From Coprobacter fastidiosus (lineage in GTDB: Bacteria > Bacteroidota > Bacteroidia > Bacteroidales > Coprobacteraceae): DNA of 64,000 bases. This document shows positions 16,478 to 26,364 of this stretch, piece by piece. The stretch is taken from positions 3,224,001 to 3,288,000 of the forward strand of contig NZ_AP028032.1 in assembly GCF_030296935.1 (NCBI RefSeq), given 5' to 3'. How positions within the stretch are numbered: the first letter of the stretch is position 1; each line of letters starts with the position of its first letter. Both the position numbers and the translations under genes were made by a program. The notes under the pieces were generated by a model. That model was not told the origin of the DNA and searched no databases. It saw only the letters and a list, made by a program, of their open reading frames with translations.

Positions 16478-17212
16478 ATGAAAACGCTGAAAAAAATGGG
16501 ATTGGCAGCAATGCTGTCGCTATTGATAGGTACAGTTTCTGAAGCTGAGGCCAAAAAATATGAGTTCAGTGTGAAGGCCGGTATTAATATCGGAGGGACT
16601 TCTCCGATGGGACTTCCTGCCGAAATACGAGGTATTAATTCTTATAATCCGACACTTTCTTTTTCGTTGGAAGGAAGCGTGAAACGGGAGCTGACCGAGA
16701 AGTGGGGAGTTATGACCGGGATTCGATTAGAGACACGGGCTATGGAAACCGATGCTCAAGTAAAGAACTATCAGATAAGACTGTTGAATGACGGACGTTA
16801 TATTGAAGGAATTTTTACTGGAGATGTAGAGACAAAAGTGAAGAATGATTATGTCACGATACCTATATTGGCGGTATATGATATTTCGAAGCGGTGGGAT
16901 TTGAAATTCGGAGGCTTCTTGTCTTTTTTAACCCGAGGTGACTTTTCTGGAACTGCACGGAACGGTTACATTCGGGAAGGGACTCCGTTAAGTCAGAAAA
17001 TGAACGTGGATGCTACGTATGATTTTTCTGACGATATTAAAAAATTTAATGCAGGCCTTGAGCTTGGAGCAGAGTTTGTTGCGTATAAACATTTATCGGT
17101 TTACGGTGATTTGACGTGGAGTTTGACCCCACTTTTCCCCGGAGACTTTACGGCGATAAGTTTTAAGATGTATAATGTATATATGAATCTCGGTTTTGCG
17201 TATGTGTTTTAA
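16478..17212 (+). CDS. Outer-membrane beta-barrel protein (PorT/OmpA-barrel-like)
   Basis: 244 residues from ATG at 16478; a TTG 15 bases upstream would overlap the previous stop. Signal peptide at residues 1-25 (LAAMLSLLIGTVSEAEA). The mature part starts KYEFSVKAGINIGG and shows alternating strands up to a C-terminal aromatic residue (NLGFAYVF), as needed for barrel assembly. Function is unknown. Tight coupling with the PCMD lipoprotein suggests a surface complex. Confidence 0.78.
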   Translation: MKTLKKMGLAAMLSLLIGTVSEAEAKKYEFSVKAGINIGGTSPMGLPAEIRGINSYNPTLSFSLEGSVKRELTEKWGVMTGIRLETRAMETDAQVKNYQIRLLNDGRYIEGIFTGDVETKVKNDYVTIPILAVYDISKRWDLKFGGFLSFLTRGDFSGTARNGYIREGTPLSQKMNVDATYDFSDDIKKFNAGLELGAEFVAYKHLSVYGDLTWSLTPLFPGDFTAISFKMYNVYMNLGFAYVF

Positions 17213-17240
17213 ATAAGCGGTCCGAAAGGAGAAGATACAT

Positions 17241-17269
17241 AAAAGGTTGCTCTGTCGGAGCAGCCTTTT
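17241..17269 (+). terminator. Terminator of the PCMD/beta-barrel operon
   Basis: AAAAGGTTGCTC (17241-17252) pairs with GAGCAGCCTTTT (17258-17269) with one G-U position and a 5-base loop; the descending arm itself ends in TTTT. Confidence 0.75.
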
Positions 17270-17315
17270 GTCGTATTCGGGAAATGCATTGTTAGGTTGA
17301 TGTTATAAAAATAAC

Positions 17316-17323
17316 TACCTTTG
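17316..17323 (+). promoter_or_regulatory. -7 box of the ABC-F gene
   Basis: TACCTTTG, an exact TAnnTTTG match, 84 bases before the ATG. TTG at 17297-17299 is 16 bases upstream, shorter than the usual spacing. Confidence 0.45.
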
Positions 17324-17401
17324 TGCCGAATTTGAAAAATCATGCAAAAATGCGTGATATATGTCACATTCGGATTTAAAATTAACAAAAGAAGCAATTA
17401 A

Positions 17402-19024
<1,623 letters not shown>

Positions 19025-19047
19025 CAAATAGTAAAATATGGTTATTG

Positions 19048-19075
19048 GAGCGCATTTATTAATGCGCTCTTTTTA
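19048..19075 (+). terminator. Terminator of the ABC-F gene
   Basis: Stem GAGCGCATT (19048-19056) / AATGCGCTC (19061-19069) with a 4-base loop, then TTTTTAT. Confidence 0.85.
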
Positions 19076-19092
19076 TAAAGGAAAAAAGCGGT

Positions 19093-19123
19093 TTTGAGTT
19101 TCTCTCTTTATTGATTACTTTTG
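19093..19123 (+). promoter_or_regulatory. Promoter of metA
   Basis: TTTG (19093-19096), exactly 19 bases, TACTTTTG (19116-19123): one of the two best consensus promoters in the window. The leader would be about 20 bases. An AGGAGG at 19137-19142 sits 7 bases before the ATG, a Shine-Dalgarno that is rare in this phylum. Confidence 0.75.
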
Positions 19124-19149
19124 CACATATTGAATAGGAGGACGCGTTT

Positions 19150-20067
19150 ATGCCATTAAATTTACCATCCAGATTACCGGCTGTAGAGATATTGAAATCT
19201 GAAAATATTTTCGTAATGGATTCTCAGCAGGCATCTACTCAAGATATACGGCCTTTGCGTATTGTCATATTGAATTTGATGCCGTTGAAGATTACGACCG
19301 AAACCGATCTTATCCGGTTATTATCCAATACGCCATTGCAGATAGAGGTGGATTTTCTGAAAATATCGGGACACATATCGAAAAATACTCCGGTAGAGCA
19401 CATGATGACGTTTTATAAGGATTTTTCGACGTTGCGGAATGAAAATTATGATGGTATGATTATTACCGGGGCTCCGGTAGAGCAGATGCCGTTTGAAGAA
19501 GTCGATTATTGGAAAGAGGTTTCTGAGATATTTGATTGGGCACGTACGCATGTGACCTCTACATTATATATTTGTTGGGCGGCTCAAGCAGGATTGTATC
19601 ATTTTTATGGTGTTCCTAAATATCCGTTGCCGCAAAAAATGTTCGGGATTTTTAAACATAAAGTGTATGATCATCAAAATCCGATATTCAGAGGATTCGA
19701 TGATGAATTTTATGTGCCTCATAGCAGGCATACGGAGGTGCGTAAGTCCGATATAGAGAAAGTTCCTGAACTGACCCTGCTTTCGGAGTCTGAAGAATCC
19801 GGAGTATATATGGTTATGGCACGTGGAGGCCGGGAATTTTTTATTACCGGGCATTCGGAGTATTCGCCTTATACTTTAGACACGGAATATCGTCGGGATT
19901 TGGATAAGGGGTTACCGATAGAGATGCCGTTGAATTATTACCGGAATAATGATCCGAAGGAAGGACCGTTGGTTCGCTGGAGAGGGCATGCCAACCTTTT
20001 GTTCTCTAATTGGCTGAATTATTTTGTATATCAACAAACACCATACGATATTCGGGAAATAAAATGA
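19150..20067 (+). CDS. metA: Homoserine O-acyltransferase, MetA family, predicted acetyl-specific
   Basis: 305 residues. It acylates homoserine as the first committed step to methionine. Catalytic Cys142 (YICWAAQAG), His235 and Glu237 (GHSEYS) fall at the same numbers as in characterised MetA enzymes. Residue 111 is Glu (GAPVE): in this family Glu111 gives acetyl-CoA and Gly111 succinyl-CoA specificity, so the product should be O-acetylhomoserine although automatic annotation would say succinyltransferase. This agrees with the metY gene nearby. The stop overlaps the start of the U32 peptidase gene (ATGA), giving translational coupling. Confidence 0.93.
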   Translation: MPLNLPSRLPAVEILKSENIFVMDSQQASTQDIRPLRIVILNLMPLKITTETDLIRLLSNTPLQIEVDFLKISGHISKNTPVEHMMTFYKDFSTLRNENYDGMIITGAPVEQMPFEEVDYWKEVSEIFDWARTHVTSTLYICWAAQAGLYHFYGVPKYPLPQKMFGIFKHKVYDHQNPIFRGFDDEFYVPHSRHTEVRKSDIEKVPELTLLSESEESGVYMVMARGGREFFITGHSEYSPYTLDTEYRRDLDKGLPIEMPLNYYRNNDPKEGPLVRWRGHANLLFSNWLNYFVYQQTPYDIREIK

Positions 20068-21884
20068 TATCATCAAGACCTATCGAACTTCTCTCTCCTG
20101 CCAAGAATGCCGAGATCGGTATCGAAGCAATTAATCACGGGGCAGATGCCGTTTATATAGGTGCGCCTCGTTTCGGAGCTCGTGCTGCTGCGGGCAATGA
20201 TACGACCGAAATAGCCCGACTGGTCGATTATGCCCATAAATATGATGCGCGGGTGTATGTGGCGTTGAATACGATATTGAAAGACGATGAATTGCTTGAG
20301 GCCGAACGGATTATTGGCAATATGTATTCTGTCGGTGTCGATGCTCTCATTGTTCAAGACATGGGGATTCTTGAACTGGATATACCTCCGATAGCTTTAC
20401 ATGCCAGTACGCAAACCGATAATCGTACGGTAGAAAAGGTCCGTTTCCTTGAAAATGCAGGATTCTCGCAGGTGGTGTTGGCCAGAGAATTGTCGTTAGA
20501 ACAAATCCGGCATATTTCAGAAAATACGACAGTTCCTTTGGAGGTTTTTATACATGGAGCTTTGTGTGTAAGTTATAGCGGACAATGTTATTTGAGTCAT
20601 TGTTTGAGCGGACGCAGCGCTAATCGTGGAGAGTGTGCACAATATTGTCGGCTTCCTTATACGTTACTGGATGCAGACGGAAAGGTATTGGAAAAAAATA
20701 AACATCTACTCTCTCTTAAAGATATGAACCGTACCGACAGCCTTGAGGCTTTGTTGGATGCCGGAGTTTCTTCCTTGAAGATTGAAGGACGTCTTAAGGA
20801 AATGTCTTATGTTAAAAATGTGACGGCTTGGTATCGCAAGAAGTTAGATGCGATATTGGAGCGTCGTCCGGAGTATGTGAGGTCTTCTTCCGGAAAGACC
20901 GATTTCTTTTTTACTCCCGATCCGAACAAGAGTTTTAATAGAGGCTTTACTCCGTATTTGTTGAATGAAAAAGACTCGAAATCTATATCGTCTCCTGATA
21001 CGCCTAAGTCGATGGGAGAATATATAGGTATGGTAAAACAGGTTTCCTCTAAATCGATAACTGTAGCCGGAGTACAAAAGTTGAATAATGGAGATGGGAT
21101 ATGTTTTTTTAATGAATCCGGTATATTTGAAGGGTTTCGAGTGAATAGGGCGGAAGGAAATCTTATATTCCCGGCAGAAATGCCTCGGATAAGGATTAAA
21201 ACGAAACTGTACCGTAACTATGATCAGGAATTTGAGAAAACTCTTGCCCGAAAAAGTGCAGACAGGAGAATTGCAGTAAACTTGGAGTTATCCGGCACAT
21301 TAGAAAAGCTGTGCTTATTGATTACGGATGAAACCGGGGTATCGGTTTCCATTTCTCGGGAATGGTCGGGAGAAAAAGCAAGGAGTCCGCAATCTGAGAA
21401 TCAGAAAAATCAATTGGGAAAATTGGGGGATACTCCATTTCGGATGGACAAAGTCGTTTTAAATGCTACGGAAAACTTTTTTGTTCCGGCTTCTTTGTTG
21501 GCGGATATGCGTAGGCAAGGAGCGGAGCTTTTGTTAAAAGCTCGAAAAGAGGCATATCGTACAGAAAAAAGAAAGTCGGCTAAGGGTATCTATCCTTTTC
21601 CTCAATCGAAATTGACCTATCTTGGGAATGTCTATAATGCAAAGGCGCGAAAATTTTATGCCGGACATGGAGTCTCGGAAATCGATCCTGCATTTGAAGT
21701 ACAAGTACAAGATAATGTACCTTTGATGTTTACCCGTCATTGCATACGTCGCGAATCGGGACATTGCTTTCGTGAAAAAAGTGCTGGAGAATGGAAAGCT
21801 CCGCTTTATTTATGTTATAAAGATACCCGTTTACGCCTTGAGTTCGATTGTCGTTTATGTGAGATGAGAGTTTATAAAGAATAG
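20064..21884 (+). CDS. U32 family peptidase-like protein (RlhA/TrhP type)
   Basis: 606 residues from ATG at 20064 within an ATGA overlap with metA; an upstream extension would run inside metA. The N-terminal TIM-barrel part has [18 protein letters not shown] near residue 115 and the U32 cluster [17 protein letters not shown] with [15 protein letters not shown] near residues 170-205, whose cysteines bind a cluster or metal in this family. The C-terminal half resembles DUF3656 of E. coli RlhA (YdcP), which hydroxylates C2501 of 23S rRNA; TrhP acts on tRNA. RNA hydroxylation is therefore more likely than proteolysis. Coupling to metA is unexplained. Confidence 0.85.
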   Translation: MISSRPIELLSPAKNAEIGIEAINHGADAVYIGAPRFGARAAAGNDTTEIARLVDYAHKYDARVYVALNTILKDDELLEAERIIGNMYSVGVDALIVQDMGILELDIPPIALHASTQTDNRTVEKVRFLENAGFSQVVLARELSLEQIRHISENTTVPLEVFIHGALCVSYSGQCYLSHCLSGRSANRGECAQYCRLPYTLLDADGKVLEKNKHLLSLKDMNRTDSLEALLDAGVSSLKIEGRLKEMSYVKNVTAWYRKKLDAILERRPEYVRSSSGKTDFFFTPDPNKSFNRGFTPYLLNEKDSKSISSPDTPKSMGEYIGMVKQVSSKSITVAGVQKLNNGDGICFFNESGIFEGFRVNRAEGNLIFPAEMPRIRIKTKLYRNYDQEFEKTLARKSADRRIAVNLELSGTLEKLCLLITDETGVSVSISREWSGEKARSPQSENQKNQLGKLGDTPFRMDKVVLNATENFFVPASLLADMRRQGAELLLKARKEAYRTEKRKSAKGIYPFPQSKLTYLGNVYNAKARKFYAGHGVSEIDPAFEVQVQDNVPLMFTRHCIRRESGHCFREKSAGEWKAPLYLCYKDTRLRLEFDCRLCEMRVYKE

Positions 21885-21950
21885 AGTCTTTTATAGATTG
21901 GTGATAGTTTATTTTAACCTATACTGGGATTTATGAGGAGTGTTGAGGGC

Positions 21951-22000
21951 TTTCCGATAAAAAAATATTATCCGGTCATTTTTGCGATTTCTTTTGTGGG
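21951..22000 (-). repeat. Fragment of the MITE-like repeat
   Basis: TTTCCGATAAAAAAATATTA followed by TCCGGTCATTTTTGCGATTT matches the right end (inverted) of the copy at 22525-22701 over about 50 bases. The rest is absent. Confidence 0.5.
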
Positions 22001-22015
22001 AGACAGCTTTTCTTT

Positions 22016-22486
22016 TTAAATATGAATACCGTAATTATGTTTTACTTCATCCATGACAAATGTGCTCTCTATCGAGCCTAAGCTTTCTATTGAACCCAAT
22101 ACGTTCAGTATGAATTCTTGATAATATTTCATATTGGGTGCGTGGATTTTTAACAGATAGTCAAAACTTCCCGATATGTTATAACACTCGGTTACCTCTG
22201 GAATGTCCTGAATGATCCGGGTAAACTCGGTTGCTATTTCCTGATTTATTCTGCTCAGCTTTACGTTGCAGAATACAATGAACCCTTGATTTAACTTTTC
22301 TGCATCCAGAATCGCAATATATTTTTTGATGTATCCTTCGTTTTCTAAACGTTTAAGCCGTTCGAATACGGGAGTTGAAGAAAGACTTACTTGCGCGGCA
22401 AGTTCTTTGAGCGTGAGTCGTGCATTTCCCTGTAACGTGCGGAGTATTTGTAAATCGACTTTGTCTATTTTAACCGGATTATTCAT
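22016..22486 (-). CDS. Lrp/AsnC family transcriptional regulator
   Basis: 156 residues from ATG at 22486 (MNNPVKIDKVDLQILRTLQ). A longer frame to 22546 runs into the adjacent repeat copy and should not be used. The N-terminal winged HTH spans about residues 8-60 (LTLKELAAQVSLSSTPVFERLKRLENEGYI). The RAM ligand-binding domain follows from about residue 65 to 150. Lrp/AsnC proteins sense amino acids as octamers. Its position between metA and metY and the Lrp-like boxes before metY suggest control of sulfur amino-acid synthesis. Confidence 0.93.
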   Translation of the reverse strand: MNNPVKIDKVDLQILRTLQGNARLTLKELAAQVSLSSTPVFERLKRLENEGYIKKYIAILDAEKLNQGFIVFCNVKLSRINQEIATEFTRIIQDIPEVTECYNISGSFDYLLKIHAPNMKYYQEFILNVLGSIESLGSIESTFVMDEVKHNYGIHI

Positions 22487-22524
22487 AGTCTGTTTTTTGA
22501 AATTCAATAATAGGAACTTATTTA

Positions 22525-22701
22525 AGAGCCTGTCTAAATTTTCCAATAAAAAAATATTATCAGGTCATTTTTGCGTTTTCTTCCGGTCTATTTTCCCGTT
22601 TTCCCTCGTCAGATAGCCCGCTATCCTCCTCCTAAAAACAGAAAAATATCCTCGAAAGAAACTCTCAAAACTTACCCGAGTACAAATGTACGACAGACTC
22701 T
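22525..22701 (-). repeat. MITE-like repeat, full copy A
   Basis: 177 bp. The left edge on the plus strand is AGAGCCTGTCTAAATTTT (22525-22542) and the right edge CGACAGACTCT (22691-22701), an imperfect terminal inverted repeat. The inside holds CAGGTCATTTTTGCGTTTTC, CTTCCGGTCT and a central palindrome GATAGCCCGCTATC. It lies 38 bases upstream of the Lrp/AsnC start codon. Together with the copies at 39858, 52875 and 62803 it defines a family. Confidence 0.75.
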
Positions 22702-22900
22702 AAAATTTTCGATAGAATAATTTGTTCGGGCTTTCTTTAAATTACCTTTCGCTTTATTTTTGTTTTTATTCGTCAAGCCTTTCGTTATTAACTTTATACA
22801 AACAGAAATATGTTCTTAAAAAAAATTCCCGAAACAAAACCGGATAAATTTTGAATAGGCTCGAAGCTCGTTACAAAAATAATGTTTTTCTTTTAATCGT

Positions 22901-22957
22901 TATAGACCGGAAGAAAATGCGGAAATGACCTGATTTTTTATTGTAGAGTTCAGACTT
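22901..22957 (+). repeat. Fragment of the MITE-like repeat
   Basis: TAGACCGGAAGAAAATGCGG followed by AAATGACCTGATTTTTTATT matches the internal block and right side of the family; the left half is missing or unrecognisable. The rest of the gap 22702-23126 is AT-rich and holds the candidate Lrp sites and the metY promoter, with no gene. Confidence 0.55.
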
Positions 22958-22964
22958 TAAGCTT

Positions 22965-23082
22965 TAGGATAATATTCTTTAGAATGGCGAATTTGAAGAA
23001 TTTGTATAGATTAAAAAATCGAAACAATGAATATATTTAGAATAATTTTCTGTATTATTAAAATATATTGGATTATTATCCT
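22965..23082. promoter_or_regulatory. Three Lrp-like boxes upstream of metY
   Basis: TAGAATAATTTTCTG (23038-23052) matches the E. coli Lrp consensus YAGHAWATTWTDCTR at 14 of 15 positions. TAGGATAATATTCTT (22965-22979) is a weaker match, and TTGGATTATTATCCTG (23068-23083) is a related AT-rich palindrome overlapping the -33 element. The Lrp/AsnC gene lies just upstream in the divergent direction. Confidence 0.45.
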
Positions 23083-23098
23083 GTATAATGTAGCTTTG
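23068..23098 (+). promoter_or_regulatory. Promoter of metY
   Basis: TTG (23068-23070), 20 bases, TAGCTTTG (23091-23098), 28 bases before the ATG. It overlaps the third Lrp-like palindrome, so binding there would be expected to affect polymerase access. Confidence 0.65.
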
Positions 23099-23126
23099 TC
23101 GTTGTAAATAATAAACATATACTGTT

Positions 23127-24416
23127 ATGTCAAAGAAAAATTATCATTTTGAAACTTTACAGCTTCATGTAGGGCAAGAACATCCGGACTCGGCAACAGA
23201 TGCACGTGCAGTACCTATTTATCAGACCACTTCTTATGTATTTCATAATTCTCAGCATGCGGCCGACCGTTTCGGATTGCGTGACGCAGGAAATATCTAC
23301 GGACGGTTGACAAATTCGACTCAAGATGTTTTTGAACGGCGGGTAGCAGCTCTTGAAGGCGGGGTTGCGGGGTTGGCCGTCGCTTCGGGTGCCGCCGCTG
23401 TTACTTATTCTTTGCAGAATATACTTGGAGTGGAAGATCATGTTGTTGCCGCAGACAATTTATATGGCGGTTCGTTCAATCTCATTACGCATACGTTGGC
23501 AGCACAAGGTGTTAGCTATACTATCGTCAATGTGAATGATCTGAAATTGCTCGAGGCTGCAATCAGACCTAATACGAAAGCGATTTATGCCGAAACTTTT
23601 GGGAATCCGAATTCTGATGTGACGAATATCGATGCTGTTGCAGAAGTCGCTCATCGTCATAATATTCCGTTGATTATAGATAACACTTTCGGGACTCCGT
23701 ACTTGATTCGTCCCATTGAGCATGGAGCGGACATAGTAATCCATTCTGCGACTAAATTTATCGGTGGACATGGTTCTAGTTTAGGGGGAGTTATTGTGGA
23801 TGGCGGTAAATTCGATTGGAAAAAAGATGCAGAAAAATTCCATACTTTAGCTAAACCAGATCCGAGTTATCATGGAGCTGTTTTTGCAGATGTGGCAGGA
23901 CAAGCGGCATTCGTTACCCGCATACGGGCGGTCATTTTGCGTGATACCGGTGCTGCTATCTCTCCGTTCAATGCTTTTATCCTGTTGCAAGGGCTGGAAA
24001 CTTTATCCCTGCGAGTAGAACGGCATGTCGAAAATGCTTTGAAAGTGGTTGATTATTTGAAAAATAATCCGAAAGTATCGAAAGTGAATCATCCTTCGCT
24101 ACCGGATCATCCCGATCATGCCCTTTACGAAAAGTATTTTCCTAAAGGGGCTGGCAGTATTTTTACGTTTGAAATAAAAGGAGGAAAAGAAGAGGCTTGG
24201 AAATTTATCGATTCATTAGAAATTTTTTCGTTACTGGCCAATGTCGCTGATGTAAAAAGTCTTGTCATCCATCCATATACTACAACACATTCTCAAATGA
24301 CACCGGACGAATTGGCGCAACAACATATTACACCCTCGACTATACGGCTTTCGATAGGTACGGAACATATAGATGATATTCTTGCAGATCTTGATCAGGC
24401 ATTTTCTAAAATTTAA
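23127..24416 (+). CDS. metY: O-acetylhomoserine sulfhydrylase (MetY)
   Basis: 429 residues. This PLP enzyme of the Cys/Met metabolism family makes homocysteine directly from O-acetylhomoserine and sulfide. The length and N-terminus (HFETLQLHVGQEHPDSATDARAVPIYQTTSYVF) are those of MetY rather than MetB/MetC (about 380-400). The PLP lysine is in HSATKFIGGHG near residue 210 and the YGRLTNST motif is near residue 58. With the acetyl-type MetA upstream it gives a complete direct-sulfhydrylation route. Confidence 0.95.
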   Translation: MSKKNYHFETLQLHVGQEHPDSATDARAVPIYQTTSYVFHNSQHAADRFGLRDAGNIYGRLTNSTQDVFERRVAALEGGVAGLAVASGAAAVTYSLQNILGVEDHVVAADNLYGGSFNLITHTLAAQGVSYTIVNVNDLKLLEAAIRPNTKAIYAETFGNPNSDVTNIDAVAEVAHRHNIPLIIDNTFGTPYLIRPIEHGADIVIHSATKFIGGHGSSLGGVIVDGGKFDWKKDAEKFHTLAKPDPSYHGAVFADVAGQAAFVTRIRAVILRDTGAAISPFNAFILLQGLETLSLRVERHVENALKVVDYLKNNPKVSKVNHPSLPDHPDHALYEKYFPKGAGSIFTFEIKGGKEEAWKFIDSLEIFSLLANVADVKSLVIHPYTTTHSQMTPDELAQQHITPSTIRLSIGTEHIDDILADLDQAFSKI

Positions 24417-24422
24417 ACAGGC

Positions 24423-24533
24423 ATGTCGGGAGATGTGACCATTGTTCGTTGGGATGGCAAGTATCGGGATGATTTTGTTCGGTTGAACCGGGATAGATCG
24501 AACGGTATTTCAGGGTGTAAACCGATGATTTGA
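24423..24533 (+). pseudogene. N-terminal fragment of a GNAT acetyltransferase
   Basis: 36 codons from ATG at 24423 to TGA at 24531-24533. The peptide VTIVRWDGKYRDDFVRLNR resembles the opening strand and helix of GNAT N-acetyltransferases (IRPWxxxYxxxFxRLNxEWI). The acetyl-CoA-binding region is absent, so this is a leftover of a deleted gene, seven bases after metY stops. The rest of the gap 24534-24771 shows only the purH -7 box. Confidence 0.35.
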
Positions 24534-24736
24534 GAATTTTAAGAAAGTGAAAATAGAATTTGATTTTATATATTTTCTTTTTGAAAGGCGGTAAAAAGGA
24601 CTGTTTTTTTGTTCGAATTTACATTCCTTTTTGTTTTTGGGGATAGAAGCGATACGTTTGTGAGAATCAAAAAGTTTGTAACATTATTTTTTCTAAAACT
24701 TTCGCATAATCTGTGTATTTCAATCACATTATTTCG

Positions 24737-24744
24737 TATTTTTG
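24737..24744 (+). promoter_or_regulatory. -7 box of the purH promoter
   Basis: TATTTTTG matches TAnnTTTG, 28 bases before the purH ATG. The same promoter may serve the mre genes downstream. Confidence 0.45.
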
Positions 24745-24771
24745 TGCTTTGAAAAATTTAAACTTGCATAT

Positions 24772-26295
24772 ATGTCTGAAAACAAGAGAATTAAAACCGC
24801 TTTGGTTTCGGTATTCCACAAAGATGGATTAGATGAGATATTAAAGAAATTACATAGTGAAGGTGTACGTTTTATATCTACCGGTGGTACGCAGGCTTTT
24901 ATAGAATCATTGGGATTGCCCTGTCAAGCTGTTGAAGACCTGACCGGATATCCTTCAATATTGGGAGGGCGTGTGAAAACCCTTCATCCTAAAGTTTTCG
25001 GAGGTATATTATGTCGTCGTGAGCTGGAAGGCGATCAGAAACAAATTGCAGAATATGAGATTCCGGAAATAGATTTGGTGATTGTTGATCTTTATCCTTT
25101 TGAAGAAACTGTAGCTTCGGGAGCTGACGAAAGCGCCATTATCGAGAAAATCGATATCGGCGGTATCTCTCTGATACGTGCTGCTGCGAAAAATTTTAAA
25201 GATGTAGTTATTGTTGCTTCGAAAGGACAATATGCTCCTCTGATGCAGTTGTTGAATGAGAAAGGTGCGGAATCTTCGATAGAAGATCGCAAGTGGTTTG
25301 CAAAAGAGGCTTTTGCTGTTTCTTCAGGATATGATACTGCAATTTTTAATTATTTCGATAACGGAGAAGGTTCTTATTTCCGTTATGCCGAGAACGATGC
25401 CAAAGTATTGCGTTATGGCGAAAATCCTCATCAGAAAGGTCTTTTCTTTGGGAAGTTCGATGAAATGTTCGAACAACTTCATGGGAAAGAAATTTCATAT
25501 AACAACTTATTGGATATAGATGCCGCAGTTTCTTTGATTGCGGAATTCGATGAATTGACGTTTGCTATATTGAAACATAATAATGCTTGCGGTTTAGCAT
25601 CGCGTCCTGTATTGGTAGATGCATGGAAAGCTGCGTTGGCAGGCGATCCGGTGTCTGCTTTCGGTGGTGTATTGGTTACAAATGGTAAAATCGATAAAGC
25701 TACGGCGGAAGAAATGAACAATCTTTTCTTCGAAGTCGTTATCGCTCCGGGATACGATGCTGATGCTTTAGAAATTTTGGAACAGAAAAAGAACCGTATT
25801 ATATTGGTTCTAAAAGAGAATAAAACAAAATCTTTGCAATTCCGCTCTTTACTTAACGGAGTGTTGATGCAGGAACGGGATTTACACTGTGAGAAACCGG
25901 AAGAGTTGACGCAGGTTACAAAAAAATCCGTAACACCGGAAGAAGTAGAAGATTTGTTATTTGCCAATAAAATTGTAAAGCACAGTAAATCGAATGCTAT
26001 AGTATTAGCTAAAGGAAAACAACTTTATGCAAGCGGAGTGGGGCAGACTTCCCGAGTAGACTCTTTACGTCATGCGATAGAAAAAGCTAAATCGTTCGAT
26101 TTCGATTTGAAAGGTTGTGTGATGGCTTCGGACGCATTCTTCCCTTTCCCTGATTGTGTGGAGATTGCTCACAAAGAAGGAATCGATACTGTTATCCAAC
26201 CCGGAGGTTCGGTGCGGGACAACCAGACGATCGATTATTGTAATGAGAACGGAGTAGCCATGGTTACTACCGGTATTCGACATTTTAAACATTAA
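24772..26295 (+). CDS. purH: Bifunctional AICAR formyltransferase / IMP cyclohydrolase
   Basis: 507 residues from ATG at 24772 (MSENKRIKTALVSVFHKDGL); an upstream TTG would overlap the -7 box. It does the last two steps of purine synthesis, AICAR to FAICAR to IMP. The N-terminal MGS-like cyclohydrolase domain has STGGTQ near residue 35. The C-terminal formyltransferase domain has YGENPHQ near 212, the KHNNACG motif near 265 and the closing FPDCVEIAHKEGIDTVIQPG. Length matches other Bacteroidetes PurH. mreB follows after 69 bases with no terminator. Confidence 0.97.
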   Translation: MSENKRIKTALVSVFHKDGLDEILKKLHSEGVRFISTGGTQAFIESLGLPCQAVEDLTGYPSILGGRVKTLHPKVFGGILCRRELEGDQKQIAEYEIPEIDLVIVDLYPFEETVASGADESAIIEKIDIGGISLIRAAAKNFKDVVIVASKGQYAPLMQLLNEKGAESSIEDRKWFAKEAFAVSSGYDTAIFNYFDNGEGSYFRYAENDAKVLRYGENPHQKGLFFGKFDEMFEQLHGKEISYNNLLDIDAAVSLIAEFDELTFAILKHNNACGLASRPVLVDAWKAALAGDPVSAFGGVLVTNGKIDKATAEEMNNLFFEVVIAPGYDADALEILEQKKNRIILVLKENKTKSLQFRSLLNGVLMQERDLHCEKPEELTQVTKKSVTPEEVEDLLFANKIVKHSKSNAIVLAKGKQLYASGVGQTSRVDSLRHAIEKAKSFDFDLKGCVMASDAFFPFPDCVEIAHKEGIDTVIQPGGSVRDNQTIDYCNENGVAMVTTGIRHFKH

Positions 26296-26364
26296 GATAG
26301 GGTATAGATCAGGTATCGGATATTTCCCGGAATGATCTGTGCTTTATAAAAATAAAATAGTAAG

